Shown one piece after another: positions 38,668 through 46,168 of a stretch of DNA of 64,000 nucleotides (within the stretch, counting starts at the first letter, position 1; each line of letters starts with the position of its first letter). Where the stretch lies: NCBI GenBank assembly GCA_030148605.1, contig JASBTD010000036.1:23780-87779 (forward strand), given 5' to 3'. This DNA is from Erythrobacter sp. GTDB taxonomy: Bacteria; Pseudomonadota; Alphaproteobacteria; Sphingomonadales; Sphingomonadaceae. The notes under the pieces were generated by a model. That model made no database searches. It was not told the origin of the DNA and was given only the letters and a program-made list of their open reading frames with translations. The position numbers and the translations under genes are program-made.

Positions 38668-39642
38668 ATGGCTGATATCCTGATGCCCGCCGAGTGGGCG
38701 CCGCAGGACTGGCTGTGGATCGGTTTCCCGCATCTGGCAGAGGAGTGGCCGGGCTTTCTCGAGCCTGCGCAAGCGCAGATGGCTGCATTTGCCAATGCGG
38801 TGGCTGACAGCGGGCAGGAAGTACGCTTGCTTGTCCGCGATGAAGCCAATGAAGCATGCGCGCGCGATCTGGTTTCAAGCCAGGTCAAGCTCGAGCGTCG
38901 CCGCTATGGCGATATCTGGCTGCGCGACACAGGGCCACTGGTTCGCAGCGATGGCTCTGCCTTGCGCTGCGGCTTCAACGGCTGGGGCGGCAAGTATTTG
39001 ATGGATGGCGACCAGAGTATCGGAGCCGAGCTCGCCTATGACGCTGGTCTGCCTGTGATCGATAGCGACTGGATCCTGGAAGGCGGGGCGGTTGATGGCG
39101 ATGGCACCGGCACGGTGCTGACTACCGAGCAATGCCTCCTCAATCCCAATCGCAATCCCGAGCTTTCACGCGCTGACATCGAAGCACGGCTGGCGCGCGA
39201 TCTCAGCTTCACCCGTGTGGTGTGGCTCGGCGACGGGCTGATCAATGATCACACCGATGGCCATGTCGACAATCTTGCGCGGTTTATCGCGCCGGGTGAG
39301 GTCGTCTTGCCACGCGCGACCGGCAGCAATGATCCAAACGCGCAAGTTTATTCCGATGCGAAGACACGAATTCTCGATGCCGGTTTGAAGCTACACGAGA
39401 TTCCCTCACCCGGGCGCATCGAGCGAGAAGGGCAGGTCGAACCTGCCAGTTATGCGAATTTCGCGATCACTACGCATCTTGTGGTCGTGCCAACCTTTGG
39501 CTCGGCGCAAGACGCAGATGGCGTGGCGGCGATTGCGGCGCTGTTCCCCGATCGCGAAACGATCGGCCTTCCCGGTGACGCCGTGCTGGCAGGCGGTGGC
39601 GGTTTCCACTGCGCCAGCCAGCAAATGCCGCGCCTTGGATAA
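38668..39642 (+). CDS. Agmatine deiminase family protein (PPAD/AguA type)
   Basis: A 324-residue guanidino-modifying enzyme of the pentein fold, predicted to hydrolyse agmatine or a related substrate to a carbamoyl product plus ammonia. Catalytic elements: Asp87 in WLRDTGP, His195/His199 in NDHTDGHVDN, and nucleophile Cys315 in GGFHCASQQMP. Shorter than typical AguA (about 360), with deletions in the middle, so substrate specificity is uncertain. It follows the M28 peptidase on the same strand by 31 bp. A link to peptide or arginine-derived nitrogen salvage is inference. Confidence 0.9.
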   Translation: MADILMPAEWAPQDWLWIGFPHLAEEWPGFLEPAQAQMAAFANAVADSGQEVRLLVRDEANEACARDLVSSQVKLERRRYGDIWLRDTGPLVRSDGSALRCGFNGWGGKYLMDGDQSIGAELAYDAGLPVIDSDWILEGGAVDGDGTGTVLTTEQCLLNPNRNPELSRADIEARLARDLSFTRVVWLGDGLINDHTDGHVDNLARFIAPGEVVLPRATGSNDPNAQVYSDAKTRILDAGLKLHEIPSPGRIEREGQVEPASYANFAITTHLVVVPTFGSAQDADGVAAIAALFPDRETIGLPGDAVLAGGGGFHCASQQMPRLG

Positions 39643-39696
39643 GCCTTGGGGCCCGAATTAACGGCCCGTTAGGATTTGCGCGCGACAATTGCGCCC

Positions 39697-39837
39697 ATGT
39701 CCAAGGTCATTACTCTTACGCGCGCGGTCCGGTTAGCGGACAAGGTCGCAGAGGCTCAGGCAGAAGTGATCCGCATAGCGCTGGTTACAACATGCGCTGT
39801 TGCACTCATCGCAGCCGACCGCGCGCTTCCTTTCTAA
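39697..39837 (+). CDS. Possible 46-residue small protein
   Basis: Short ORF beginning MSKVITLTRAVRLADKVAE and ending ADRALPF, with a hydrophobic segment (IRIALVTTCAVALIA) that could span a membrane. It fills the gap between the agmatine deiminase-like gene and the convergent tauE gene, ending 5 bp before the latter's stop. Shine-Dalgarno is weak. Conservation is unknown, so it is a candidate only. Confidence 0.3.
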   Translation: MSKVITLTRAVRLADKVAEAQAEVIRIALVTTCAVALIAADRALPF

Positions 39838-39842
39838 GAGCC

Positions 39843-40565
39843 CTACTGGACCAGCTTGAACAGTGCGGCCGCAGCTGCCGCGCCCAGCACTATCCCGACA
39901 AACACACGCCACGCACGGTCACTGACCTTGCCGAATGCGCGCGATCCCAGCCAGTTGCCCAGCATCACAAGCGGGAACAGCGCAAGGCCAAGCGCAATCG
40001 TGCGCCATTCGAGCAAGCCGGACACTGCGCCTGAACTGACGCCTGCCATCGATGCGACTCCAAAGATGCCGATCATCGATGCCTTGGCGGTAGTGCGCGG
40101 GATGTCGCGCCCGACATAGTAAGGCACAACCGGTGGCCCGGGCATGGCGGCAAAACCTGTCAGCACGCCGGCAGACAAGCCGACAAGGCCAGTGGTTAGC
40201 GGCCCGGGAGCGGTTGCCGCACGGCGCGGCAACAACACGGCGAAGAATGCAGACAGCGCGACAAGCGCGATCAACAGGCGCGCGAGATTGTTCGGGAGCG
40301 CGTCGAGCAGCAACAGCCCGGGCAGGGCCGTCAGCACCAGCAAGACACTTATCGTGAGCGCAGATCGTTCGGCTTCGCGCAGGACATAGCGGATTTCGCT
40401 GAATGCGAGCAGGCCCGCCATGATGTTCAAGGCCAGCACCGCTTCAACCGGCGTCAATGCCAGCGCGAGGATCGGCACCAGCAATATACCGAAGCCGAAG
40501 CCGGTCAGCCCGCGAATAAACGCTGCGCCCAGCGTCGCCAATGCGGCCACACTGATCTGAAGCAT
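39843..40565 (-). CDS. TauE/SafE family sulfite/organosulfonate exporter-like permease
   Basis: About 240 residues with seven to eight hydrophobic segments and the family's GLTGFGFG motif near the N-terminus. A pseudo-repeat appears in the second half (GLSAGVLTGFAAMPGPPVVPYY). These proteins move sulfur- or carbon-containing anions outward; the substrate here is unknown. I choose the ATG at 40565; a TTG at 40589 would add eight residues. It lies 16-40 bp after thrS on the same strand and would be transcribed with thrS under the Thr-leader. Confidence 0.85.
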   Translation of the reverse strand: MLQISVAALATLGAAFIRGLTGFGFGILLVPILALALTPVEAVLALNIMAGLLAFSEIRYVLREAERSALTISVLLVLTALPGLLLLDALPNNLARLLIALVALSAFFAVLLPRRAATAPGPLTTGLVGLSAGVLTGFAAMPGPPVVPYYVGRDIPRTTAKASMIGIFGVASMAGVSSGAVSGLLEWRTIALGLALFPLVMLGNWLGSRAFGKVSDRAWRVFVGIVLGAAAAAALFKLVQ

Positions 40566-40605
40566 GTTGAACCCGGCAAGGAACTCCAAAGCTCTGGCCT
40601 AATGT

Positions 40606-42606
40606 CTAGCTGCGCAAGTCAGGCGCGGTTGCCGCTTCACTCAACATCGCAATCGCTTCATCAAGGCTCATCACTTTCTGGTGCTGCTCGCCCAGCGTGC
40701 GGACTGCAACAGTGCCTTCCTCGGCTTCGCGATTGCCGACGACCAGCAGATGCGGGACTTTCGCCAGCGAATGTTCGCGCACCTTGTAATTGATCTTCTC
40801 ATTGCGGAAATCGCTTTCGACACGGATGCCCGAAGCTTCGAGCTTGGCAACCGCTTGCCTGGCGTATTCGTCCGCATCGGAAGTGATCGTCGCGACCACT
40901 GCCTGAACCGGCGCGAGCCATACCGGCATACGCCCCGCATAATGCTCGATCAGGATACCGATAAAGCGCTCATACGAACCGAAGATCGCGCGGTGCAGCA
41001 TCACCGGGCGATGCTTGGCGCCATCTTCGCCGATATAGGTCGCATCGAGCCGCTCGGGCAGCACGCGGTCTGACTGGATCGTGCCCACCTGCCAGGTCCG
41101 GCCAATCGCGTCGGTCAGATGCCATTCGAGCTTGGGCGCATAGAACGCGCCTTCGCCGGGCAGTTCTTCCCAGCCATATTCCTCGGTCGCCATGCCCGCT
41201 TCGATCACGGCATCGCGCAATTCCTGCTCGGCCTTGTCCCAGTCTTCGTCAGAACCGAAGCGTTGTTCTGGCCGCAAAGCGAGCTTGATGTGATAGGTGA
41301 AGCCGAAATCCTTGTAGACGCTGTCGGCGAGTTCACAGAAAGCGCGCACTTCATCGACGATCTGCGCCTCCGTGCAGAAGATATGCGCGTCGTCCTGCGT
41401 GAATTGGCGCACGCGCATCAGGCCGTGCAGCGCGCCATGCGGCTCGTTACGGTGGCAGCAGCCCATTTCACCGAGCCGGATCGGCAATTCCTTGTAGCTC
41501 GTGATGCCTTGCTTGAAGACCAGCACATGCGCAGGGCAATTCATCGGCTTCAACGCCATCCAGTCGGCATCGCCGCTGATGATTTCGCCTTCGTCTTCGG
41601 TATTGGGCACTTCGTCAGGGATCACGAACATATTCTCGCGATATTTGCCCCAGTGGCCCGACTGTTCCCACTGGCGCGCATCCATCACCTGCGGTGTCTT
41701 GATTTCCTGATAGCCCGCACCGTCCATCTTACGGCGCATGTAAGCCTCCAGCTCGCGCCAGATCTTGTAGCCATTGGGGTGCCAGAAGACTGAGCCATGC
41801 GCCTCTTCCTGCAAGTGGAACAGGTCCATCTCGCGGCCCAGCTTGCGGTGATCGCGCTTGGCGGCCTCTTCCAGCCGCGTGAAGTGTGCGTTGAGCTGTT
41901 TCTTGTTGAGCCAGCCGGTGCCGTAAATGCGCGTCAATTGCGCATTCTTCTGGTCACCGCGCCAATAGGCCCCGGCTACACGCATCAGCTTGAAAGCGTC
42001 AGGGTCGAGCTTGCCCGTACTGGCCAGATGCGGGCCGCGGCACATATCGAGCCAGTCATCGCCTGACCAGTAAACCGTCAGCTCTTCATCCTCTGGCAGT
42101 TCCCTGGCCCATTCGGCCTTGAAGCTTTCACCTTCGGCTTCCCACTTGTCGATCAATTGCTGGCGCGACCAGACTTCGCGGCGCAGCGGCTTGTCCGCGC
42201 GGATGATCTCGCGCATCTTCTCCTCGATTACAGGCAGATCATCCATGCCGAAGGGATCTCGCGAAGCAGGCGCCATCACGTCATAATAGAAGCCATCGTC
42301 GGTCGCCGGGCCAAAGGTGATCTGCGTGCCGGGCCACAGCGCCTGCACCGCCTCTGCCAGCACATGGGCATAGTCATGCCGCGCGAGTTCAAGCGCGTCA
42401 GCTTCATCGCGCGCGGTGATCAGCGCCAGCTCGGCATCGCCATCGAAGGGGCGGTTTAAGTCACGCACTTCACCGTCTACACGCGCCGCCAGCGCGGCCT
42501 TGGCCAGACCCGGCCCGATCGCAGCCGCCACATCGGCAGGGGTGCTGCCTCGCTCCATCTCGCGCACAGAACCATCGGGCAAGCTGATCTTCAGAAGTTC
42601 GGTCAT
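40606..42606 (-). CDS. thrS: Threonyl-tRNA synthetase
   Basis: A 666-residue class II synthetase charging tRNA-Thr. Order: N-terminal TGS domain (LLKISLPDGSVREMERG), the editing domain with HDYAHVLAEAVQALWP (a HxxxH-type site), catalytic core with zinc-ligand Cys357 in MNCPAHV and a His in EHYAGRMPVWLAP, and a C-terminal anticodon-binding domain. The ATG at 42606 gives the standard start; its Shine-Dalgarno (GAG about 8 nt upstream) is weak. Upstream on the same strand are a 9-bp hairpin and a leader ORF with eight Thr codons, so expression is probably controlled by threonine supply. tauE-like gene follows. Confidence 0.98.
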   Translation of the reverse strand: MTELLKISLPDGSVREMERGSTPADVAAAIGPGLAKAALAARVDGEVRDLNRPFDGDAELALITARDEADALELARHDYAHVLAEAVQALWPGTQITFGPATDDGFYYDVMAPASRDPFGMDDLPVIEEKMREIIRADKPLRREVWSRQQLIDKWEAEGESFKAEWARELPEDEELTVYWSGDDWLDMCRGPHLASTGKLDPDAFKLMRVAGAYWRGDQKNAQLTRIYGTGWLNKKQLNAHFTRLEEAAKRDHRKLGREMDLFHLQEEAHGSVFWHPNGYKIWRELEAYMRRKMDGAGYQEIKTPQVMDARQWEQSGHWGKYRENMFVIPDEVPNTEDEGEIISGDADWMALKPMNCPAHVLVFKQGITSYKELPIRLGEMGCCHRNEPHGALHGLMRVRQFTQDDAHIFCTEAQIVDEVRAFCELADSVYKDFGFTYHIKLALRPEQRFGSDEDWDKAEQELRDAVIEAGMATEEYGWEELPGEGAFYAPKLEWHLTDAIGRTWQVGTIQSDRVLPERLDATYIGEDGAKHRPVMLHRAIFGSYERFIGILIEHYAGRMPVWLAPVQAVVATITSDADEYARQAVAKLEASGIRVESDFRNEKINYKVREHSLAKVPHLLVVGNREAEEGTVAVRTLGEQHQKVMSLDEAIAMLSEAATAPDLRS

Positions 42607-42705
42607 CGCTAACTCATGCAATCTCGTTTGAGTGCGCCCTGCCACAAGCAAAGGCTCACCGGAAGTGCGGTGTGAAGATTACTTGCCGATTTCGGGAGGA
42701 CACCG

Positions 42706-42727
42706 CGCCACCCGAAGCCGGGTGGCG
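42706..42727 (-). promoter_or_regulatory. Hairpin between Thr leader and thrS (putative attenuator)
   Basis: On the minus strand: CGCCACCCG, loop GCTT, CGGGTGGCG, a perfect 9-bp stem starting 10 nt after the leader stop. Its 5' arm (42718-42727) can instead pair with 42754-42762 inside the leader (9 bp with one bulge), so the two structures exclude each other. Farther down, 42700-42706 can pair with 42667-42673 (7 bp), which competes with a 5-bp hairpin at 42657-42672. No U-run follows, so the output could be Rho-dependent or translational. Confidence 0.6.
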
Positions 42728-42737
42728 ATGCGCTGGC

Positions 42738-42809
42738 TCAGAACAACAGCGACCGCCCCCGGATATCCGAGGTGGTAGTAGTCGTGGTAGTAGTCAGCAG
42801 CTCAGCCAT
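42738..42809 (-). CDS. Threonine-rich leader peptide of thrS
   Basis: A 23-codon ORF. It reads MAELL, then eight consecutive Thr (ACT ACT ACC ACG ACT ACT ACC ACC), then SDIRGRSLLF and TGA. It ends 131 bp before the thrS ATG on the same strand, with a strong hairpin in between. An in-frame ATG at 42845 would add 12 residues; neither start has a strong Shine-Dalgarno. An eight-Thr run in front of the gene for threonyl-tRNA synthetase is the classical sign of ribosome-mediated attenuation: ribosomes would stall here when charged tRNA-Thr is scarce. The peptide itself probably has no other function. The threonine operon leader thrL of E. coli is the nearest known analogy; I know of no established thrS example in this group. 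Confidence 0.75.
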   Translation of the reverse strand: MAELLTTTTTTTTSDIRGRSLLF

Positions 42810-42832
42810 GGAAGTGCATATAGGCAGAGAGT

Positions 42833-42940
42833 CTTTCCATGTCATTAGGGCATCCGATTCCGGAATCATTCGGAAAGCACGCGCTCCTTTTTGGAAAGTT
42901 TGCTTGACATTTGCACGAATCGGTGTCAAATATGCTTTCC
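42833..42940. promoter_or_regulatory. Shared divergent control region of the thrS leader and XRE cassette
   Basis: Within 108 bp there are four GGAAAG hexamers (42872-42877 and 42893-42898 on plus; 42833-42838 and 42935-42940 on minus), a 12-bp perfect palindrome GATTCCGGAATC (42856-42867), and TTGACA-N14-TGTCAA (42904-42929). The last also supplies a -35 hexamer in each direction. This density suggests a regulator-binding region, perhaps for the XRE protein of the cassette. Confidence 0.45.
42904..42933 (+). promoter_or_regulatory. Candidate promoter of the three-gene cassette
   Basis: Consensus -35 TTGACA at 42904-42909 with an AT-rich -10 (AAATAT, 18-bp spacing, partial match), about 30 bp before the first start codon. 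The -10 falls inside the right arm of the inverted repeat, so a bound regulator would occlude it. Confidence 0.45.
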
Positions 42941-42962
42941 ATAAACGAAAGGATACTTGACC

Positions 42963-43139
42963 ATGGATATTCGCGCAAAGGCCCTCGTTTGGGCTGCCCT
43001 CATTCTCGCTGCGGCATGGATTGCCAAGGCATCCAGCCTTAGCGACGGCGTTTCATTCGGAATTGTCGCTGTTCTGACAGTCGTCGCGACAACCGCCATC
43101 TACTGGCGCCGCGATTGCACCGGGAAACAGTGCAAGTGA
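42963..43139 (+). CDS. Small two-TM membrane protein, first gene of XRE cassette
   Basis: A 58-residue protein with two hydrophobic segments (about residues 6-20, ALVWAALILAAAWIA, and 30-46, VSFGIVAVLTVVATTAI) and a short basic tail containing CTGKQCK. The ATG at 42963 has an AAAGGA about 10 nt upstream. Its TGA overlaps the GTG of the next gene (GTGA). Function unknown; size and position suggest an accessory subunit of the larger membrane protein encoded next. Confidence 0.7.
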   Translation: MDIRAKALVWAALILAAAWIAKASSLSDGVSFGIVAVLTVVATTAIYWRRDCTGKQCK

Positions 43140-43759
43140 CTGATCCGGCCAATTCTAGTTCGGGTGTCTTGGGACGAGGGCCAGCGTTCTGGGCGGTGAT
43201 GGTGTTCATCTCCACCGCGCTCGTGGTGACGCTGGCTGCGACAGGTGCGGTGGAAGGGCCAGTCCCCCAATTGCTCACAATCGTGCCAGTCGGCCTCTTC
43301 TTTGTCATGGCAAGGGCCGGCTACAAGCGCGCCGGCCAGACCGATGGCTCCGGCAAGGGTGAGGTCCAGCGGCGTTACATTGCACGCACAGCGATCTTCA
43401 CTTCGCTCTATCTCGCCACATTTGCGCTGCTGATGTTTGCAGACCGTGAGTTGGCAATCAGCAAGGAAGTTAGGTTTGCACTCGCGCTTCTTCCCGGCCT
43501 CGCCATATGCGGCGTATTCTGGGCAATCGGGCGCTTGATGATCGAGGAAAAGGACGAATTCATACGCATGCTGACTGTGCGGCAATCACTGATCGCCACT
43601 GCCATCGCCTTGAGCGCGGCGACAGTATGGGGATTCCTCGAATCCGCCGATGTAGTGCCGCATATTGATGCGTTCTACTGGGCGGTGGCCTGGTTTGCCG
43701 GGCTCTTCGTTGGCGCGATTGTTAATCGCATCCAGTACGGCACATGGGGGGCAGTGTGA
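43136..43759 (+). CDS. Multi-pass membrane protein of unknown function in XRE cassette
   Basis: A 207-residue protein with five or six transmembrane segments. A conserved-looking cytoplasmic or loop motif, LMIEEKDEFIRMLTVRQSLIATAIALS, is followed by WGFLES. It resembles DUF2178-like membrane proteins that are commonly encoded beside a small Cro/CI regulator, but I cannot confirm the family. The GTG at 43136 overlaps the previous stop, and its own stop overlaps the regulator gene (GTG at 43756), so all three genes are translationally coupled. A sensor or modulator role for the XRE partner is inference. Confidence 0.78.
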   Translation: MTDPANSSSGVLGRGPAFWAVMVFISTALVVTLAATGAVEGPVPQLLTIVPVGLFFVMARAGYKRAGQTDGSGKGEVQRRYIARTAIFTSLYLATFALLMFADRELAISKEVRFALALLPGLAICGVFWAIGRLMIEEKDEFIRMLTVRQSLIATAIALSAATVWGFLESADVVPHIDAFYWAVAWFAGLFVGAIVNRIQYGTWGAV

Positions 43760-43947
43760 AGAACCGCCTCAAGGTGCTGCGCGCCGAGCGCGACTGGAGC
43801 CAGCAGGATCTGGCGCAGCGGCTTGAAGTCAGCCGCCAGAGCGTCAACGCGATCGAGAAAGGTCGCTATGATCCTTCGCTACCGCTCGCCTTCAAGATTG
43901 CCGATATCTTCGGCCTTGCGATCGAGGATATCTTCAGCCGCGATTGA
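43756..43947 (+). CDS. XRE-family (YozG-like) transcriptional regulator
   Basis: A 63-residue minimal helix-turn-helix protein: KNRLKVLRAERDWSQQDLAQRLEVSRQSVNAIEKGRYDPSLPLAFKIADIFG, the standard Cro/CI HTH. The recognition helix is around VSRQSVNAIEKG, and the end IEDIFSRD is typical of YozG-type single-domain regulators. The GTG start at 43756 overlaps the upstream stop by 4 bases; a longer frame from 43744 is less likely. Likely autoregulates the cassette via the palindromes near 42856-42929. A bidirectional terminator follows. Confidence 0.9.
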   Translation: MKNRLKVLRAERDWSQQDLAQRLEVSRQSVNAIEKGRYDPSLPLAFKIADIFGLAIEDIFSRD

Positions 43948-43985
43948 TCCCCCGGCGCCCCGGGGAAAGCCCGGTGCGCAAACGC

Positions 43986-44016
43986 AAAGGGCTGGCGCGC
44001 CGAACGCCAGCCCTTT
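43986..44016. terminator. Bidirectional rho-independent terminator
   Basis: A perfect 12-bp stem (AAAGGGCTGGCG / CGCCAGCCCTTT) with a 7-nt loop. It lies between the XRE gene and the convergent small membrane protein gene. A/T ends on both sides let it work in both directions. Confidence 0.85.
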
Positions 44017-44042
44017 CACGATCTGGTAGTGATGCTCCAACC

Positions 44043-44312
44043 CTAAGCTGTCGCGGGCTGCGGAATGCTTGCAACAGGGGCTGCCGTCTTGGCGGGCACA
44101 TCGGGCGCTTGCGGCGCACTGGCTTCCTTTCGGTCCAGATGCCGCTTCACAAAATAGCCGCCTACACCAAGCGCGACCAGCGCGGGGAAGCTCACCCGCT
44201 TGATCACAAATGGAGCTGCTGCGCCGATCATGGCGCCGGTTGAAGCACTGAAACTCTGCGTCGTGTTAGCGATCTTTCGCCCAACCGAAGCGCCGACAAT
44301 TTTCTTAAACAT
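44043..44312 (-). CDS. Small membrane-associated protein of unknown function
   Basis: An 89-residue protein with a basic N-terminus (MFKKIVGASVGRKIAN), a weakly hydrophobic Gly/Ala stretch, and a hydrophobic segment FPALVALGVGGYFV at about residues 42-55. A KRHLDRKE stretch and a Pro/Ala-rich tail (APQAPDVPAKTAAPVASIPQPATA) follow. An AAGGAG Shine-Dalgarno lies about 5 nt before the ATG. It is followed by the shared bidirectional terminator, so it is its own transcript. No family recognised. Confidence 0.65.
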   Translation of the reverse strand: MFKKIVGASVGRKIANTTQSFSASTGAMIGAAAPFVIKRVSFPALVALGVGGYFVKRHLDRKEASAPQAPDVPAKTAAPVASIPQPATA

Positions 44313-44400
44313 TTCAAACTCCTTCGTTGCCCAACCAACGAGGGAGGCCTGCCAATGTTCCGAGAAAGACGCTGCCGACGCTGCTCGCGCAACCGGGCCT

Positions 44401-46068
44401 TCAGGTCAATTGAAGGCTGCGCGCGCCAGCCCGGGATGCAATACGATGGCTTCCCGCAAGCTGAGCCGAACGCTGGCGAATACCCGCCATGAAGCGATAT
44501 TCCGCGCTCGCCGCACCGGGGGTCAGCTCGACCACCATATAGCCGCGCTGCGAGCTATCGAGGAATTTGAGCTGCGGATTGTGATCAACGATCGCACGCG
44601 ACAAATCTTGCGGCGGGATTGCGCCAAGATAGCTTTCCAGCCCCGGCGAGCTGACTGAATGGGTTGCGAATTCCACCCCGACATTCTCGCTGCCATGCGT
44701 CAGGTCAAAGCCCCAGGCATTATGGGTGTCGCCTGCCAGCGAAATCAGGTTCGCATCCGCAGCCAGCGAAGCTTCGAACAGCCGTGCGCGCGCCGCCGGA
44801 TAACCGTCCCACGCATCCATATTGGCAGGAATGCCTGCGCTGCTGGCAAGCGTGCTTGCCCGCACGCGCTGGCTGACGAAATCGGGTGCATTGACAGGAA
44901 GCGCCGATGCCAGCCCCGGGGCCGTCATCACATTGCCCATCAGCACTTGCTGCACCAGCACTTGCCATGGCTTGCCGCTGGCGCGCGAAGCCTTGAGCCG
45001 CTCGGCCAGCCACGCTTGCTGCGGCGCGCCCAGCATTTCGCGGCTTTCATCGAGGTAATCACCGCTGCGAAATGCCGTGAGCGCGGCCGCGATTTCCTCT
45101 GGCGAACGCTTGCCGCGGATCACATCGCCGATGCTGAACTGCTTCTCGCGCCCTTCGAGCCGCGTGTCGAGCCGCAGCAAGGTGGCAAGATCGCCCACCT
45201 GATATTCGGCATAGGGTTCATCCGATACCGGCATCCATTCGCGATAGGCTTGCTTTGCCATCGCCTTGCGCACTTCCCAATCGCCTTCGCTCTCGCTCTG
45301 GTGATTTTGTGCGCCGTCCTTGTAGCTGTCATTGGCGCTTTCATGATCGTCCCACACGCTGATCATCGGCAGCAGTTGGTGGATACGCCTGAGATCAGGG
45401 TCACTGCGATAGGTGGCATAGCGCAGCCGGTAGTCTGCCAGCGCCACGATCTCGCTTTCGGGAAAAAGCGTGCGCGACGCATGCGCTTCATTTGCCGAAG
45501 GGTAAGTGCCTGCGCCGTATTCATAGATGTAATCGCCCAGGTGCAGCGCGAGATCGACATCGTTCGCTTCGGCAGCATGGGCATAGGCATTGAAATATCC
45601 GAAGGCGTAATTCGAGCAGCTGAACACTGCCATGCGGAACTTTGGCACTTCACCTTCAGGCAGGGTCCGCGTGCGGCCCACTTCGGATTGCGAACCATCG
45701 GGAGCAGTGAAGCGAAAATAGTACCACGCACCGGGCACGAGCCCTTCCGCCCATGCTTTGACGCACCAGTCGCGCGAATGGCTGGCGGTCACATCGCCTG
45801 CGGCAAGGATCGTGTTGAAATCCATGCTGTCGCTGACTTGCCACTCAATGGCGGTGTTCTGCTCAGCGACATAACGGCTCCACAGCATCACGCGGCTCTG
45901 GCCCGGCTCGCCGCTGGCGACGCCATGCGTAAAGCCGCAGCCAAATGCGCGCGCGATTGCAGGGGTTGCCGCGCTCGCAGCAGCAATGCCGCTGAGCTTG
46001 AACAGATTGCGACGGGATAGCGCGGCATGCGGCAACGCGGGTGAAGCGGGTGGGTCTGTCTTGATCAT
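44401..46068 (-). CDS. Alkaline phosphatase D (PhoD) family protein, Tat-exported
   Basis: A 555-residue predicted phosphodiesterase/monoesterase using Fe3+/Ca2+. A twin-arginine signal is present (SRRNLFKLSG, Arg19-Arg20), with hydrophobic residues and ATPAIARA before the cleavage site. The PhoD N-terminal beta domain begins FTHGVASGEPGQSRVMLWSRY, and metal-binding motifs LHLGDYIYEYG, WDDHESANDSY and SLAGDTHNAWGFDL are intact. Supplies phosphate from organic esters in the periplasm. No obvious Pho box in the 100-bp gap to the divergent hydrolase gene. Confidence 0.93.
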   Translation of the reverse strand: MIKTDPPASPALPHAALSRRNLFKLSGIAAASAATPAIARAFGCGFTHGVASGEPGQSRVMLWSRYVAEQNTAIEWQVSDSMDFNTILAAGDVTASHSRDWCVKAWAEGLVPGAWYYFRFTAPDGSQSEVGRTRTLPEGEVPKFRMAVFSCSNYAFGYFNAYAHAAEANDVDLALHLGDYIYEYGAGTYPSANEAHASRTLFPESEIVALADYRLRYATYRSDPDLRRIHQLLPMISVWDDHESANDSYKDGAQNHQSESEGDWEVRKAMAKQAYREWMPVSDEPYAEYQVGDLATLLRLDTRLEGREKQFSIGDVIRGKRSPEEIAAALTAFRSGDYLDESREMLGAPQQAWLAERLKASRASGKPWQVLVQQVLMGNVMTAPGLASALPVNAPDFVSQRVRASTLASSAGIPANMDAWDGYPAARARLFEASLAADANLISLAGDTHNAWGFDLTHGSENVGVEFATHSVSSPGLESYLGAIPPQDLSRAIVDHNPQLKFLDSSQRGYMVVELTPGAASAEYRFMAGIRQRSAQLAGSHRIASRAGARSLQLT

Positions 46069-46140
46069 GGTTGTCGCCTACGCTGCGCTTCTTGCCGGAA
46101 AATGACAAGATGATTGATGCATCGAGCCCCTTGCACAGCG

Positions 46141-46158
46141 CATGCCTGCACGGGCATG
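46141..46158. repeat. Small inverted repeat before the alpha/beta hydrolase
   Basis: CATGCC-TGCACG-GGCATG, 6-bp arms, ending 10 bp before the hydrolase ATG. Could form a hairpin covering the ribosome binding region; no known motif. Confidence 0.2.
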
Positions 46159-46168
46159 AAGCCCGGTC

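Noticed and set aside
43951..43966. CCCCGG-CGCC-CCGGGG hairpin right after the XRE stop
   Set aside because: Six-bp GC stem without a T-run; the stronger terminator 20 bp further on explains transcript ending.
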